From: Deltaproteobacteria bacterium
GTDB lineage: Bacteria > Desulfobacterota > DSM-4660 > Desulfatiglandales > HGW-15
Reading direction: 5' to 3'
Assembly: GCA_020060215.1 (NCBI GenBank)
Contig: JAGVAP010000055.1
Span: 1-56,174, forward strand
Length of the DNA: 56,174 nt
The first letter of the stretch is position 1; the number at the start of each line of letters is the position of its first letter. Under the pieces are notes generated by a model. The model ran no database searches and was not told the DNA's origin. It saw only the letters and a list, made by a program, of their open reading frames with translations. Below, piece after piece: positions 26,792-36,200 of the stretch. Position numbers and translations under genes: made by a program.

Positions 26792-27661
26792 TCAACAACT
26801 TGCCAGCAGGTTCTTCGTCTTCACCACGTTCATGTTGAACCCGAGCTCCTTGGGGTCGAACCCCATGGCCAGGCCGAGGAGCTGCGGAAGATAGAGGACC
26901 GGAAGATCATAACCGATCTGGAACTCCGTCTCAATGGTCTTCTGATTGCCGTCGAACATGACGGCGCAGAAAGGGCAGACCAGGCAGACGGCGTTCGCCC
27001 CCGCCTCCTTGATCCTGTCCAGCTTCTGCTTGGCGGTGACCATCGAGGTCTTCTCGTCCACAGGGAGCAGGGGGCCTCCGCAGCACTTCTTCCGGTCCAG
27101 GTAGTCCACCACGACGGCGCCGGTGAGCGCGGTCAGGTCGTCGAGGGTGCGGGGGTTCTCCACGCTGTCGAACCGGTCATGCGCCTCCGAAGGCTTCAGG
27201 TAATGGCAGCCGTAGTGCACGGCGATCCGGAGGTTTCCGAGAGGGCGTTTGAGATGACCTCTGAGCGCTTCCAGCCCGACCTCCTCATAGAGGACGCGGG
27301 CAAAATGCCTGACCCTGACCGGACCGTCGTAACGAAGACCGCTCGGTTTCAGCCTTTCATTGACGAACTCCACCTGCTCGGGCTCCCGGGTCAGGTGATG
27401 AACGCTCTCGGCCAGGGCCGAGGTGCAGGAGCTGCAGAGGGTGCAGATATCGAGTCCCTTTTCCCGGGCCAGGGCCAGGTTGTAAGCGCTCAGGAGCAGG
27501 GAAGAGTCCATGTCTGCATTCTTGACCGGAAATCCGCAGCACATGAAATCTTCCAGGTCCACCAGCTCCACCCCCAGTCCAGAGGCCACCTTCCGGGCCG
27601 AGAGCTCGTAGTTCCTTCCTCTGGCAGGGATCGTACAACCCAGAAAGAGCGCGTATTTCAT
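26792..27661 (-). CDS. hdrB: Heterodisulfide reductase subunit B-like (HdrB)
   Basis: A 289-residue CCG-domain protein: MKYALFLGCTIPARGRNYEL start, FMCCGFPVKN, CTLCSSCTSALAESV, a second set with YGCHYLKPSE, KKCCGGPLLPVDEK and CLVCPFCAVMFDGN. In methanogens two CCG motifs bind non-cubane [4Fe-4S] clusters that reduce the CoM-CoB heterodisulfide; in bacteria the thiol-disulfide substrate is unknown. Its ATG overlaps the hdrC stop (ATGA), so B and C are translationally coupled. It should accept electrons from HdrA through HdrC. Confidence 0.95.
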   Translation of the reverse strand: MKYALFLGCTIPARGRNYELSARKVASGLGVELVDLEDFMCCGFPVKNADMDSSLLLSAYNLALAREKGLDICTLCSSCTSALAESVHHLTREPEQVEFVNERLKPSGLRYDGPVRVRHFARVLYEEVGLEALRGHLKRPLGNLRIAVHYGCHYLKPSEAHDRFDSVENPRTLDDLTALTGAVVVDYLDRKKCCGGPLLPVDEKTSMVTAKQKLDRIKEAGANAVCLVCPFCAVMFDGNQKTIETEFQIGYDLPVLYLPQLLGLAMGFDPKELGFNMNVVKTKNLLASC

Positions 27662-28143
27662 GGATTCCCTCGCTTCTCCGGAAAAAGCTCCCGAATCGCC
27701 TTGCATGTCGTAGGCAGTGCGGGAAGCTCGATCTTTTGCCTCTTCTTGTTGTCAAAGTCGTCCAGGGGATAGATCCTGCCGCTTCCCTTCACAAGCTCTT
27801 CCTGCGCCCGGATCCCTGCCGGGGAGCGGTCCGCCTGAGAGGCCATATTCTTGAGTATGGTGATCGTATCGGTGATCCGGATCTCCATGGGGCATCGTTC
27901 CTGGCACGCGTAGCAGCTGGTGCAGAGCCACAAGAGGCCGCTCGAGAACAGCTCCTCCCTCAAACCGAGTTGAACCATCCTCAGGACCCGCAGGGGACTG
28001 AACTCCGGACGAGCCTCCGTGACCGGGCAGCTCGTGACGCAGGTCAGGCATGCGAAACAGGACATGATGCGCTCGGCGCCGTGCCGCCGCGCCAGCTCGT
28101 ACTTGAAGCCGGGCTCACCGTTTTCAAGATGGATCGTGGACAT
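27658..28143 (-). CDS. hdrC: Heterodisulfide reductase subunit C-like (HdrC)
   Basis: A 161-residue iron-sulfur protein with two [4Fe-4S] motifs, CFACLTCVTSCPVTEARPEF (near residue 29) and LCTSCYACQERCPMEI (near 73), spaced as in HdrC. The rest is helical. It relays electrons from HdrA to HdrB and is cytoplasmic. It lies 109 bases after the tandem hdrA and overlaps hdrB by 4 bases. Confidence 0.95.
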   Translation of the reverse strand: MSTIHLENGEPGFKYELARRHGAERIMSCFACLTCVTSCPVTEARPEFSPLRVLRMVQLGLREELFSSGLLWLCTSCYACQERCPMEIRITDTITILKNMASQADRSPAGIRAQEELVKGSGRIYPLDDFDNKKRQKIELPALPTTCKAIRELFPEKRGNP

Positions 28144-28252
28144 AGAGAATATACCTCACTCTGTTTATACCGCCACTGAGACAGAAGGCCCTGACCCAGG
28201 TAAAACATTCAACGTACGTGGTAGGATGCCGTGTTTTGGTGCCTCCGCGGCG

Positions 28253-31200
28253 TCACCCCCACCGGATGTCCTCCAGCATCCCTTCCAGGACCGACAAGGT
28301 CTGCTTCTCGGTCGAGACCGGAAGCCAGGCAGCACCGTTCGGGCATGCGGCCACGCAGATCCCGCAGCCCTGGCACGCGGAGCCGATGACCTTGATCCGG
28401 TCCTCCTCCTTCACCCGGGCATCGAAGGGGCATGCCTTGATGCAGGTCTCGCATACGGAACAGATCGCCTGTCTTACCCCCGAGATCCCCCGGGACGGCT
28501 CCAGGGCGGGTTTCTGAAGCAGGTTGGAAGCCCGCATGGCCGCGGCCCTGGCCTGCAGCATGGCCTCGATCATATTGCAGGGCGCCTTGGCAAGCCCGCA
28601 CGAGAAGAGACCGGGTCGACTCAGATCGACCGGGCGCCACTTGGAATCCTTTTCCTGAAAGAATCCGATTTCATCGATATCCAGCCCAATCCGCTCAGCC
28701 AGATCCCTTTGATCAAAGGGCTCCACGCCGGTGCTCAAGACCACCAGGTCGGCCTCCATCTCCACGGCTGCATCCAGCACCGGTTCGTGAAAGAAGACCT
28801 TCGGCCGGCCATCCTCCACCCGGACCTCCGGCCCCTTCCCCGGGTCATAGGCGATGAACTGAACCCCTTTTTCCCGCGCTTCCCTGTACCTGGACTCGAG
28901 AAAGCCGTAGCTCATCATGTCCCTGTAAAAGACGGTGACCTGCCCATTGGGGTTGATCTCCTTGATCCTGAGACCGTTCTTCAGGGCCGATGCGCAGCAG
29001 ATCCGGCTGCAGTAAGGCCTCTTCTCGTCCCTTGAGCCTGCGCACTGGATCATGACGACCCGCGCCACCTCCTCGGGACTTGGGTTCTCCGCGAGCATGT
29101 TCTCGAGGTCGCCCTGCCTGACGATGCGGGACTCCTTGCCGCAACCGTAGCCCCTTGGCGGATCGGCCTCCCGGCCGCCGGTGGCCAGGATCGCGGCACC
29201 GCACTCCAGTACCCGTTCCTGCTGACCGGCCCGAACCAGGGCCCGGAAGCATCCGGGCTCGCCGGTCAGGTCCAGAAGCTCCGTTCCGAGGAGGACATGG
29301 ATGCGGTCATTCCTTTCGATCCTCGCCTTCATGTCTCGAATGAAATCGCGCGGGTCCGAACCCTCCAGGGTGAATCGGCGGTTCAGGGCCTCGCCGCCCA
29401 GATCATTCGATCTTTCCACCAGCCGGACCGGCAACCCCTGGGAAGCACCGCTCAGGGCCGCCTCCATCCCCGCCACTCCACCGCCCACCACGAGAAGGGA
29501 TTGTTCCACGCGGATCGGCCTGGAAGAGACCACCTCCTGGCTCCGTAGCCTCCTCAAACCGCCCGAGAGCATGGCGCATGCGGCACGTTTCTTCTCTTCG
29601 GGGGTAGCCTCGTTGAGCCCGACCGACCTCAGATCGACGATCTCCACAAGCTCCCCGGGGATGCCCACGTCCTGCGCGATCCGCCTGAGCCTGGGATCGT
29701 AGAGGTAGGGCCTGCATGCGGCCACCAGTATCCGGTTGAACCCCTTCCCTTCAACCTCTTTCCTGGCCGCGGCAAGACCCTCATCCGTGCAGAGGCGGTC
29801 CGTTTCGATCGTCACCGCGAGATCGGCCCGAACGGAGAGCTCGGACTTCAGATCCTCCCATGCAAGATCGGTTCTCTGCCTCCCGAAGCAGTTGCAGAGC
29901 AACAGCAGGGTGCGCGGCTCCTCTCGGCCGAACTCTCTTTCCGGTCCGGTCCGCACCTTCTCAGGGTCGGGGAGATTCCCCAGATGGGCCGCTGCGGAGA
30001 GGGCCGCGGCCTGGGCCTGGATCACGGTCTCGGAGATCTCTTTCAATCCCGTCCCCGAACCGCACCAGTAGATGCCCGGCCTACCGCTCGATTCGCCCAA
30101 AGAGACAGGGGGGGCTGAAAAACCGCTGTCGTTGAGCTCGGTCCCGGCGATCTTCGCAAGGTTCTTGATCTCGGGAGAAGTTGCCTGCCCGGTCGAGAGA
30201 ACGGCCAGATCAAAAGGACGGGTCGAGAGGAAGCCGTTGTCTTCCCGGTACTTGACGTAGATCCGGCGGTCAGGCCCCCGCTCGAGGGCGCTGACACGGC
30301 CCCGGATGAGCTCCACACCCAGATCCCGCGCCTTTTCCTGGTAGCGATACCCCTCCTTTCCATATGCGCGCATATCCATGTAAAAGACCGTGGCGAGCGC
30401 ATCCGGATAGCGTTCCTTTACGAGCACGGCCTCCTTGAGGGCGAACATGCAGCAGACGGAGGAGCAGTAGTCCTGACGGAATCTGAGGTTCCTGGACCCC
30501 ACGCACTGTACCCAGGCCAGGCTCTGAACAGGGCTGTTGTCTGCAGGTCGGGCGAGCCGGCCTTCCATGGGGCCGCCCGGGCTCAACATCCTTTCCAGCT
30601 CAAGCGCCGTCACCACCTCGGGCCACTCTTTGTAGTTGTAGACCTCCATCCCGGAGGGGTCGTAGATACCGCAGCCGGGGGCAAGGATCACCGCGCCCAC
30701 AATCAGGGTCTCCCGGGCTTCTTCTCCCGAGAGGTCGATGGCACTGGTGGGACACGCGTCGACGCACTTGGAGCAACGGGTGCAGCTTTCGAAGTCAATG
30801 GTATAGGAGAAAGGAATACCATGCGGAGAAGCCCTGTGCACAGCCTTTCTCGATGACAGCCCCTCATTGAACCCGTCTCTCGATTCCACCGGACAGATTT
30901 CGACGCAACGGTTGCAGCCGATGCAGCGGCCTCCATCCACCCCCCCCGGCCGACGGCAGACTTCGGCCTCGAATCGCCCTGCCTCACCGCTCAGCGCCTT
31001 CAACTCCGTCAGGGGCATGATCCGGATGTTTTCATGAAAGAGTCCTTTGCGCATGCAGTATTCGGACGAGCGGTCGCGCTCCCACACGGGGAGCATGCGG
31101 CAGATCCCGCAGTGGTTGTTCGGGAACTGGTGGTCCAACTTGGAGAGGATGCCCCCGAGGGCGGGGGAGGACTCGATCAGATAGACCCCGTAACCCCGCT

Positions 31201-31279
31201 CGGCCAGCTCGATGGCGGCCTTCATGCCGGCGATGCCGGCGCCGACCACCAGGGCATGACTCTGCTTGTTTTCGGCCAT
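28253..31279 (-). CDS. hdrA: Tandem (duplicated) HdrA-type flavoprotein
   Basis: A 1008-residue protein with two HdrA-like halves. Half 1: FAD site ALVVGAGIAGMKAAIELAER (9-28), NNHCGICRM in the place of the usual HdrA Cys motif, ferredoxin motifs CIGCNRCVEICP and CTRCSKCVDACP (119-176), and YCSSVCCMFALKEA. Half 2: SLLVVGGGVAGMEAALSGAS, YCSRICCASALKNG, and a C-terminal pair CSVCETCIKACPF / CQGCGICVAACPNGA. HdrA is the electron-bifurcating FAD subunit. Standard HdrA has one FAD unit (~650 residues), so this is a fusion or duplication. The start at 31279 has AGGAG 8 bases upstream. Confidence 0.9.
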   Translation of the reverse strand: MAENKQSHALVVGAGIAGMKAAIELAERGYGVYLIESSPALGGILSKLDHQFPNNHCGICRMLPVWERDRSSEYCMRKGLFHENIRIMPLTELKALSGEAGRFEAEVCRRPGGVDGGRCIGCNRCVEICPVESRDGFNEGLSSRKAVHRASPHGIPFSYTIDFESCTRCSKCVDACPTSAIDLSGEEARETLIVGAVILAPGCGIYDPSGMEVYNYKEWPEVVTALELERMLSPGGPMEGRLARPADNSPVQSLAWVQCVGSRNLRFRQDYCSSVCCMFALKEAVLVKERYPDALATVFYMDMRAYGKEGYRYQEKARDLGVELIRGRVSALERGPDRRIYVKYREDNGFLSTRPFDLAVLSTGQATSPEIKNLAKIAGTELNDSGFSAPPVSLGESSGRPGIYWCGSGTGLKEISETVIQAQAAALSAAAHLGNLPDPEKVRTGPEREFGREEPRTLLLLCNCFGRQRTDLAWEDLKSELSVRADLAVTIETDRLCTDEGLAAARKEVEGKGFNRILVAACRPYLYDPRLRRIAQDVGIPGELVEIVDLRSVGLNEATPEEKKRAACAMLSGGLRRLRSQEVVSSRPIRVEQSLLVVGGGVAGMEAALSGASQGLPVRLVERSNDLGGEALNRRFTLEGSDPRDFIRDMKARIERNDRIHVLLGTELLDLTGEPGCFRALVRAGQQERVLECGAAILATGGREADPPRGYGCGKESRIVRQGDLENMLAENPSPEEVARVVMIQCAGSRDEKRPYCSRICCASALKNGLRIKEINPNGQVTVFYRDMMSYGFLESRYREAREKGVQFIAYDPGKGPEVRVEDGRPKVFFHEPVLDAAVEMEADLVVLSTGVEPFDQRDLAERIGLDIDEIGFFQEKDSKWRPVDLSRPGLFSCGLAKAPCNMIEAMLQARAAAMRASNLLQKPALEPSRGISGVRQAICSVCETCIKACPFDARVKEEDRIKVIGSACQGCGICVAACPNGAAWLPVSTEKQTLSVLEGMLEDIRWG

Positions 31280-31318
31280 CTTGAACTCCTGACGCAGGCC
31301 TTCGGCCGCCGTCAAATC

Positions 31319-31448
31319 TAGAATGATGGAATGATGGAATAGTGGAATATTGAGGAACAACAACCAAGAGCTTGAAGATGAAGGTGCCGCGAAATGGCTT
31401 TCTTCTTTGAACCCATCATTCCACTATTCCAACATTCCCAATATTCCG
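31319..31448. repeat. Inverted repeat (GGAATGATGGAAT family) inside the Hdr operon
   Basis: The 220-base gap between the FrhB-like and tandem hdrA genes has a left arm (GATGGAATGATGGAATAGTG, 31325 on) and a right arm (CATCATTCCACTATTCCAAC, 31413 on) that are largely complementary. Same family as 13341-13409. No gene is seen in the gap. Confidence 0.65.
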
Positions 31449-31499
31449 GTTTGTCCACCCTCCGGGGTGTAATCAAGCCGGCCCGTCAGAGCCGGATCT

Positions 31500-32624
31500 T
31501 TACTTACCCGCCAGCTCCAGGAACTCCTGGTCCTCGAAGACCGAGAGGGGGAGCGGGTCGTCCGGGCTGCGTCCCGGCTCGTACTGGAAGCAGCGCTGGG
31601 CACCGGCCGCCGCGGCCCGGAAGATCTCCATGACCGGGAGACCCATGGGGCAGGCGGCCGAGCACTGACCGCAGCCGACGCAAAGGGCGCTCATGTGAAG
31701 CATCCTGGTCAAGTGGAAGAAGAGGGTGTCGGTCGGGACCTTCACACCCCCCTTCTTCTCGGCCCATTGAAAGTACTGCTCGGGGTCGTGTCTGAACGTA
31801 TCCGTGAGGAAGACGCACTCCCTGCAGTAGCAGACCGGACAGGCCGACCGGCAGTTGTAGCAGTTGATGCAGACGCTCATCACCTCGCGGAGGGCCGAAA
31901 AGCTTGCGGCCTTGTTCCTGTATTCCTCGAACATGGTGTCCCGCTCGGCCGTCCTTCGGCCGATCATCTCCTGAAGGGCCTTTTCCCGGCCCGCGGGCTC
32001 CTCGGCCCTTTCGTATCCAAGATCGTCCAGGACCTTGATGCCCTTCTCCGTCTGCCCGCACAGGATCAGCTCCTTCTCCGGGTCCGCGGCCACGATCCGG
32101 ATGCCGATGTCCGCGCCTGCGTGCACCGGGTGCTCGCATGCCCGGCATGCGCGCAGGAGTGGAAACCCCTCCAGCCTGCCCCCGGCCTTCGAAAATACCT
32201 GACCCGCCGTGGGGCCGTGCTCTTCGGCGAGGGAAAGAAAATCCGCGCTCTCCATCCGCCCCACGCAATCCATGGTAATGGTGAGGGCCTTGTCCGCGAA
32301 GGCCTGCTTCAGCTTGATCAGCTCGATGTAGGCGCGAAGATCGCACGGTCTGAGGAAGGCCGCAATCGCGAAAGGGGACTCCTTTGCCGTGACCGCGCTA
32401 AGTGCCCTGGCTCCGCTCACGGGGGCGACCGGGGCGAAGAGGTCCAGCCCCTTCAGATGTTCCGGTCTGGTGGCGAGGGTGGGCATCACCACCTTTCCCC
32501 CAGCCTGGCGCATGGGCGCAAAGACCCCCCGAACAATTCCCTTCTCCAGGAGACCCCCGAAGAAGCGCTCGAGGGCCGCGTTCAGTTCACCCGATTCAAC
32601 GGGAATGGACACGCATTCAGCCAT
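31500..32624 (-). CDS. F420-hydrogenase beta (FrhB/FdhB)-like iron-sulfur protein
   Basis: 374 residues. The N-terminal ~230 residues resemble FrhB/FdhB-type subunits: FAIAAFLRPCDLRAYIELIK, LTITMDCVGRMESADF and a Cys pair in LLRACRACEHPVHAG. The C-terminal part adds two ferredoxin motifs, CINCYNCRSACPVCYCREC and CVGCGQCSAACPMGLPVMEI. FrhB-like proteins bind FAD and connect a hydride carrier (F420 or NAD(P)H) to Fe-S chains. The actual partner is unknown; bacteria of this kind often use such subunits without F420. It starts 14 bases after mvhD, so it is co-translated with it. Confidence 0.8.
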   Translation of the reverse strand: MAECVSIPVESGELNAALERFFGGLLEKGIVRGVFAPMRQAGGKVVMPTLATRPEHLKGLDLFAPVAPVSGARALSAVTAKESPFAIAAFLRPCDLRAYIELIKLKQAFADKALTITMDCVGRMESADFLSLAEEHGPTAGQVFSKAGGRLEGFPLLRACRACEHPVHAGADIGIRIVAADPEKELILCGQTEKGIKVLDDLGYERAEEPAGREKALQEMIGRRTAERDTMFEEYRNKAASFSALREVMSVCINCYNCRSACPVCYCRECVFLTDTFRHDPEQYFQWAEKKGGVKVPTDTLFFHLTRMLHMSALCVGCGQCSAACPMGLPVMEIFRAAAAGAQRCFQYEPGRSPDDPLPLSVFEDQEFLELAGK

Positions 32625-32638
32625 TCTACCAAACCTCC

Positions 32639-33061
32639 TCAGGCAAGCCTCTCCTTCTTGAACTCCGTGGGTCCCAGACGGCCGACCGCCTCGGTCATCT
32701 TCCGGAGGGTGTCGGCAAAGACGTTTCCCTCACTGGCGCCGATCCATCGCAGCCACAACCGGTCTTCCTCCAGGCCGTACTGTCCCAGGATCGTCTTGAG
32801 CAGGGCGACGCGACGACGCGCCTTGTAGTTGCCGTTGATGTAATGGCAGTCGCCCGGGTGGCAACCCCCTATCAGGACCGCGTCCGCGCCTTCCAGGAAG
32901 GCCTTGAGCACGAACTTGGGATCGACCATGCCGCTGCACATCATGCGGATGAGCCGAACATTGGGCGGGTACTTGAGGCGGGAGGTCCCCGCCAGATCGG
33001 CGGCCGTAAAGGTGCACCAGTTGCAGACAAAAGCCACGATTACCGGTTCATGGTTGGCCAT
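32639..33061 (-). CDS. mvhD: MvhD-type hydrogenase/Hdr iron-sulfur subunit
   Basis: A 140-residue MvhD. The conserved cysteines are Cys13 and Cys16 (AFVCNWCTFTAADLAGTSR), Cys42 (IRMMCSGMVDP), and Cys67 and Cys72 (IGGCHPGDCHYINGN), binding a [2Fe-2S] cluster. In MvhADG-HdrABC it carries electrons from the donor into HdrA. Adjacent HdrA proteins on both sides of the pair fit this. The start at 33061 has GAAAG-type upstream purines only. The tail SLTEFKKE-like end is short and charged. Confidence 0.95.
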   Translation of the reverse strand: MANHEPVIVAFVCNWCTFTAADLAGTSRLKYPPNVRLIRMMCSGMVDPKFVLKAFLEGADAVLIGGCHPGDCHYINGNYKARRRVALLKTILGQYGLEEDRLWLRWIGASEGNVFADTLRKMTEAVGRLGPTEFKKERLA

Positions 33062-33119
33062 CTTTCGTTCCTTCCCGCTAAAACCGTTGATATCCCACGC
33101 GACCGCTTCCGTTTGATGA

Positions 33120-33280
33120 AATGATCGCTTTGAAATCCAAATGTCAAAATCCAAATGACCAAGCCAAGCATGCCGAACGGGTGAAAGCCGCTTCCGCTTG
33201 GATGTTCCATGCTGGTTCGGTTTTGATCTTCCGCATTGAGGCTTTGGGATTCATTCGTCATTTCTTGTTCGGGCTTTGAC
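33120..33280. repeat. Dispersed repeat in the mvhD-hdrA gap
   Basis: The 224-base gap holds AT-richer sequence with GAAATCCAAATGTCAAAATC and AAATGACCAAGCCAAGCATG at 33130-33170 and a loosely complementary half ending GGGCTTTGACATTG at 33274-33287. This is the same family as 2787, 18198 and 1358. No promoter is evident. Confidence 0.45.
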
Positions 33281-33285
33281 ATTGC

Positions 33286-36200
33286 TTACGCCGCCGTCAT
33301 CCCCTCGATCTCCGCGAAGATCTGTTTGTCCGTAAAGTGGCTCACCTTGGCCGCTCCGCTCGGGCAATAGGCGGCGCAGCTCCCGCACCCCTTGCACTTG
33401 GCCTCGTTCACGATGCTGACCCCGTGTCGTGCGTCGAACTCGATCGCCGAATAGGCGCACAACCCGCTGCACACCCTGCACCCGACGCAGATGTCCGGGT
33501 CGATCCAGGAGGTCATCGGGCTCACCTCCACCCTTCCGAAGGCGCTCAGGGCAATGGCCGAAGAGGCGGCCCCTTTGGCCTGGGCTACCGTATCCGGTAT
33601 GTCCTTCGGCCCCTGGCAGGCACCGGCCACAAAAACGCCCGCGGCGGCGGTGGAGACCGGCTCGAGCTTGGGGTGCTCTTCCAGGAAGAATCCGTCCCGC
33701 CCCGTGCTCAGGCCGAAGAGCCTGGCCACATCCACGGCATCCTTGCGGGGTTCCAGGGCCGAGCAGAGGATGACCATGTCCACCGGCACGCGCATCATCT
33801 TGTTCAGGAGGGTGTCCTCTCCGACCACCACCAGCTTTCCTTCTTCTTCGCTGCTCTCGAACTGGTCCGTCACATACCCGGGTTTCCCCCGGATCAGCTT
33901 CACCCCTTCGTGCTGCACGCGGTTGAGGAACTCCTCATACCCTTTGCCGAAGCACCGGAGGTCGATGTAGAAGTTGTAGACCGCTGTCCCGTGACCGACC
34001 CGGTCCTTGATGAGATGGGCATACTTGAGCGCGTACATGCAGCAGACCCTGGAGCAGTATTCGTGATAGTTCGTGTCCCGGCTGCCGATGCAATGGAGGA
34101 TGGCGACGCTCGAAGGGGGCTGCTCGTAGCCGCCCGAACCGTTTCGCATCCGGATCTCGCCGCCTGTCGGTCCCGTGGAGTTGGTGAGCCGCTCGAACTC
34201 GAGGCTCGTGAGGACATTGGGATACTTCCCGTATCCGAACCGCTTCATCGGGGTCGGATCCAGGAGGTCGTACCCCGTCGCCAGGATGACGGTCCCCACC
34301 TCGATCTCCCTGATCTCCGGCTTCATGGCATGGTCGATCGCCTTGGGACCGCAGCTCTTCACGCACTGGAGACACTCCGAACAGGTCCCGCACTCGAGGC
34401 AGCGGGCGGCTTCGGCCTTGGCCTCCTGTTCAGAGAAACCGAGCGCGACCTCCCCGAAATTCCCTATCCTCTCTTCCACACCGCTCATGCGCATGGATAC
34501 CCTTTCCATGCGGGCGCGGACCGAGGGGTCGGGTCTCGTATAAGGACGCTCCGCCGAACGGCCTACCCTCAGATCCACACCGTCGATGAAACGGCGGATG
34601 CTTTCGGCCGCCTCTTTCCCGGCGGCAACGGCCTCCACGACGGTCTGGGGGCCGCTGACCGCATCCCCTCCTGCAAAGATGTCCGGGTCGTCGCTCTGGA
34701 GCGTCAGGGGGTCCACCTTCATGGTCTTCCAGTCGGTGAGGGCGCAGGCGCACTCCGGGGTGAGGCAGGCCCAGTCGGTCTCCTGCCCGATGGCCGAGAT
34801 CACTGCGTCCACCTCGATGTTGAACTCCGATCCGGCCACTGGACGCGGCCTCCTGCGGCCGCTCTCATCGGGCTCTCCCAGCTCCATGCGGATGCATTCC
34901 ACCGCCTTCACGCGCCCATCTTCTCCGATGAAGCGCACAGGGCCGGTGAGGGTGTGGATGGGGATCCCCTCCTGTTCGCACTCCTCGATCTCCTCGCGGT
35001 TTGCAGGCATCTCCTCCAGGCTGCGGCGGTAGACCACGAAGGCGTGCTCGGCCCCCAGCCTCCTGGCGGATCGCACGGCATCCATGGCGACATTCCCTCC
35101 GCCGATGACCGCCACCCTCTTTCCGGGCAGGACCGGTTGGCCCAGGTTCACGTCCCTCAGGAAGTCCACCCCGCTGAAGACCCCCTTGAGGTCTTCGCCC
35201 TCGACCCCGAGCGGCTTGCACTCATGGGCGCCCACGGCCAGGAAAAAGGCCCTGTAGCCGTCTTTCCGCAGCCCCTCTACGGTGATGTCCCTGCCGATCT
35301 CCACCCCCGTCCGGATCTCGACCCCCAGCTTCTCAATCACGCCGATCTCGGTCTCGATCACGTCCCTCGGGAGTCGGTAGGCCGGGATCCCGGCCACGAG
35401 CATCCCGCCGGCCTTCGGAAGCTTTTCGAAGACGGTCGGCCGGAACCCCGCAAGGGCCAGGAAATAACCGCAGGCCAGCCCGGCCGGTCCGGCGCCGACA
35501 ATGGCTACCTTCTCCTCCCTCCGCGGGCCGGGAACGGGTACGAAAGGTCCGGTTCCATCCATGTCCAGGTCGGCCAGAAAGCGGTGGAGGTGCTGGATGG
35601 CAAGCGGTTCGTCCACATCGGAGCGGGTGCAGATGGATTCACAAGGGTGATGGCAGACGCGGCCGCAGACCCCGGGGAAGGGGTGGGCCTCCTTGAACAG
35701 CTCCAGCGCCTCCCGGTACTTCCCGGAATTGATAAGGGCCACAAAGCCCTGAACGCTTACCTGTGAGGGGCAGGCAGCCTTGCATGGCGCAGTCCCTTTC
35801 TTGTCGATGACGTAGGTGATGGGCACGGCCTGGGGAAAGGAGCGGTAGATGGCCTTTCTCATCTGGAGGTCCTGATCCCACTCGCTCGGCCTCTCCACGG
35901 GACAGACCCTGGCGCACTCGCCGCACCCTGTGCACTTGTCTTCCAGGATATAGCGGGGCTTCTTCAGGATCTTCACGGTGTAATTGCCGATAAAGCCGGA
36001 GATCTCCTGGACCTCGCTGTAGGTCATCAGCTCGATGTTCGGGTGCTGTCCCACAGAGACCATCTTGGGGGTCCCGATACAGGCTGCGCAGTCGAGGGTG
36101 GGAAAGGTCTTGTCGAACTGCAGCATGTGGCCGCCGATGGTGGGCTGCTTCTCGACCAGGTAGGCCTTGAACCCTGCGGACGCGACATCCAGGGCCGCCT

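Noticed and set aside
33337..35766. 809-codon open frame opposite the HdrA-GltD gene
   Set aside because: Composition is typical of an antisense shadow; the minus-strand protein is full of conserved cofactor motifs.
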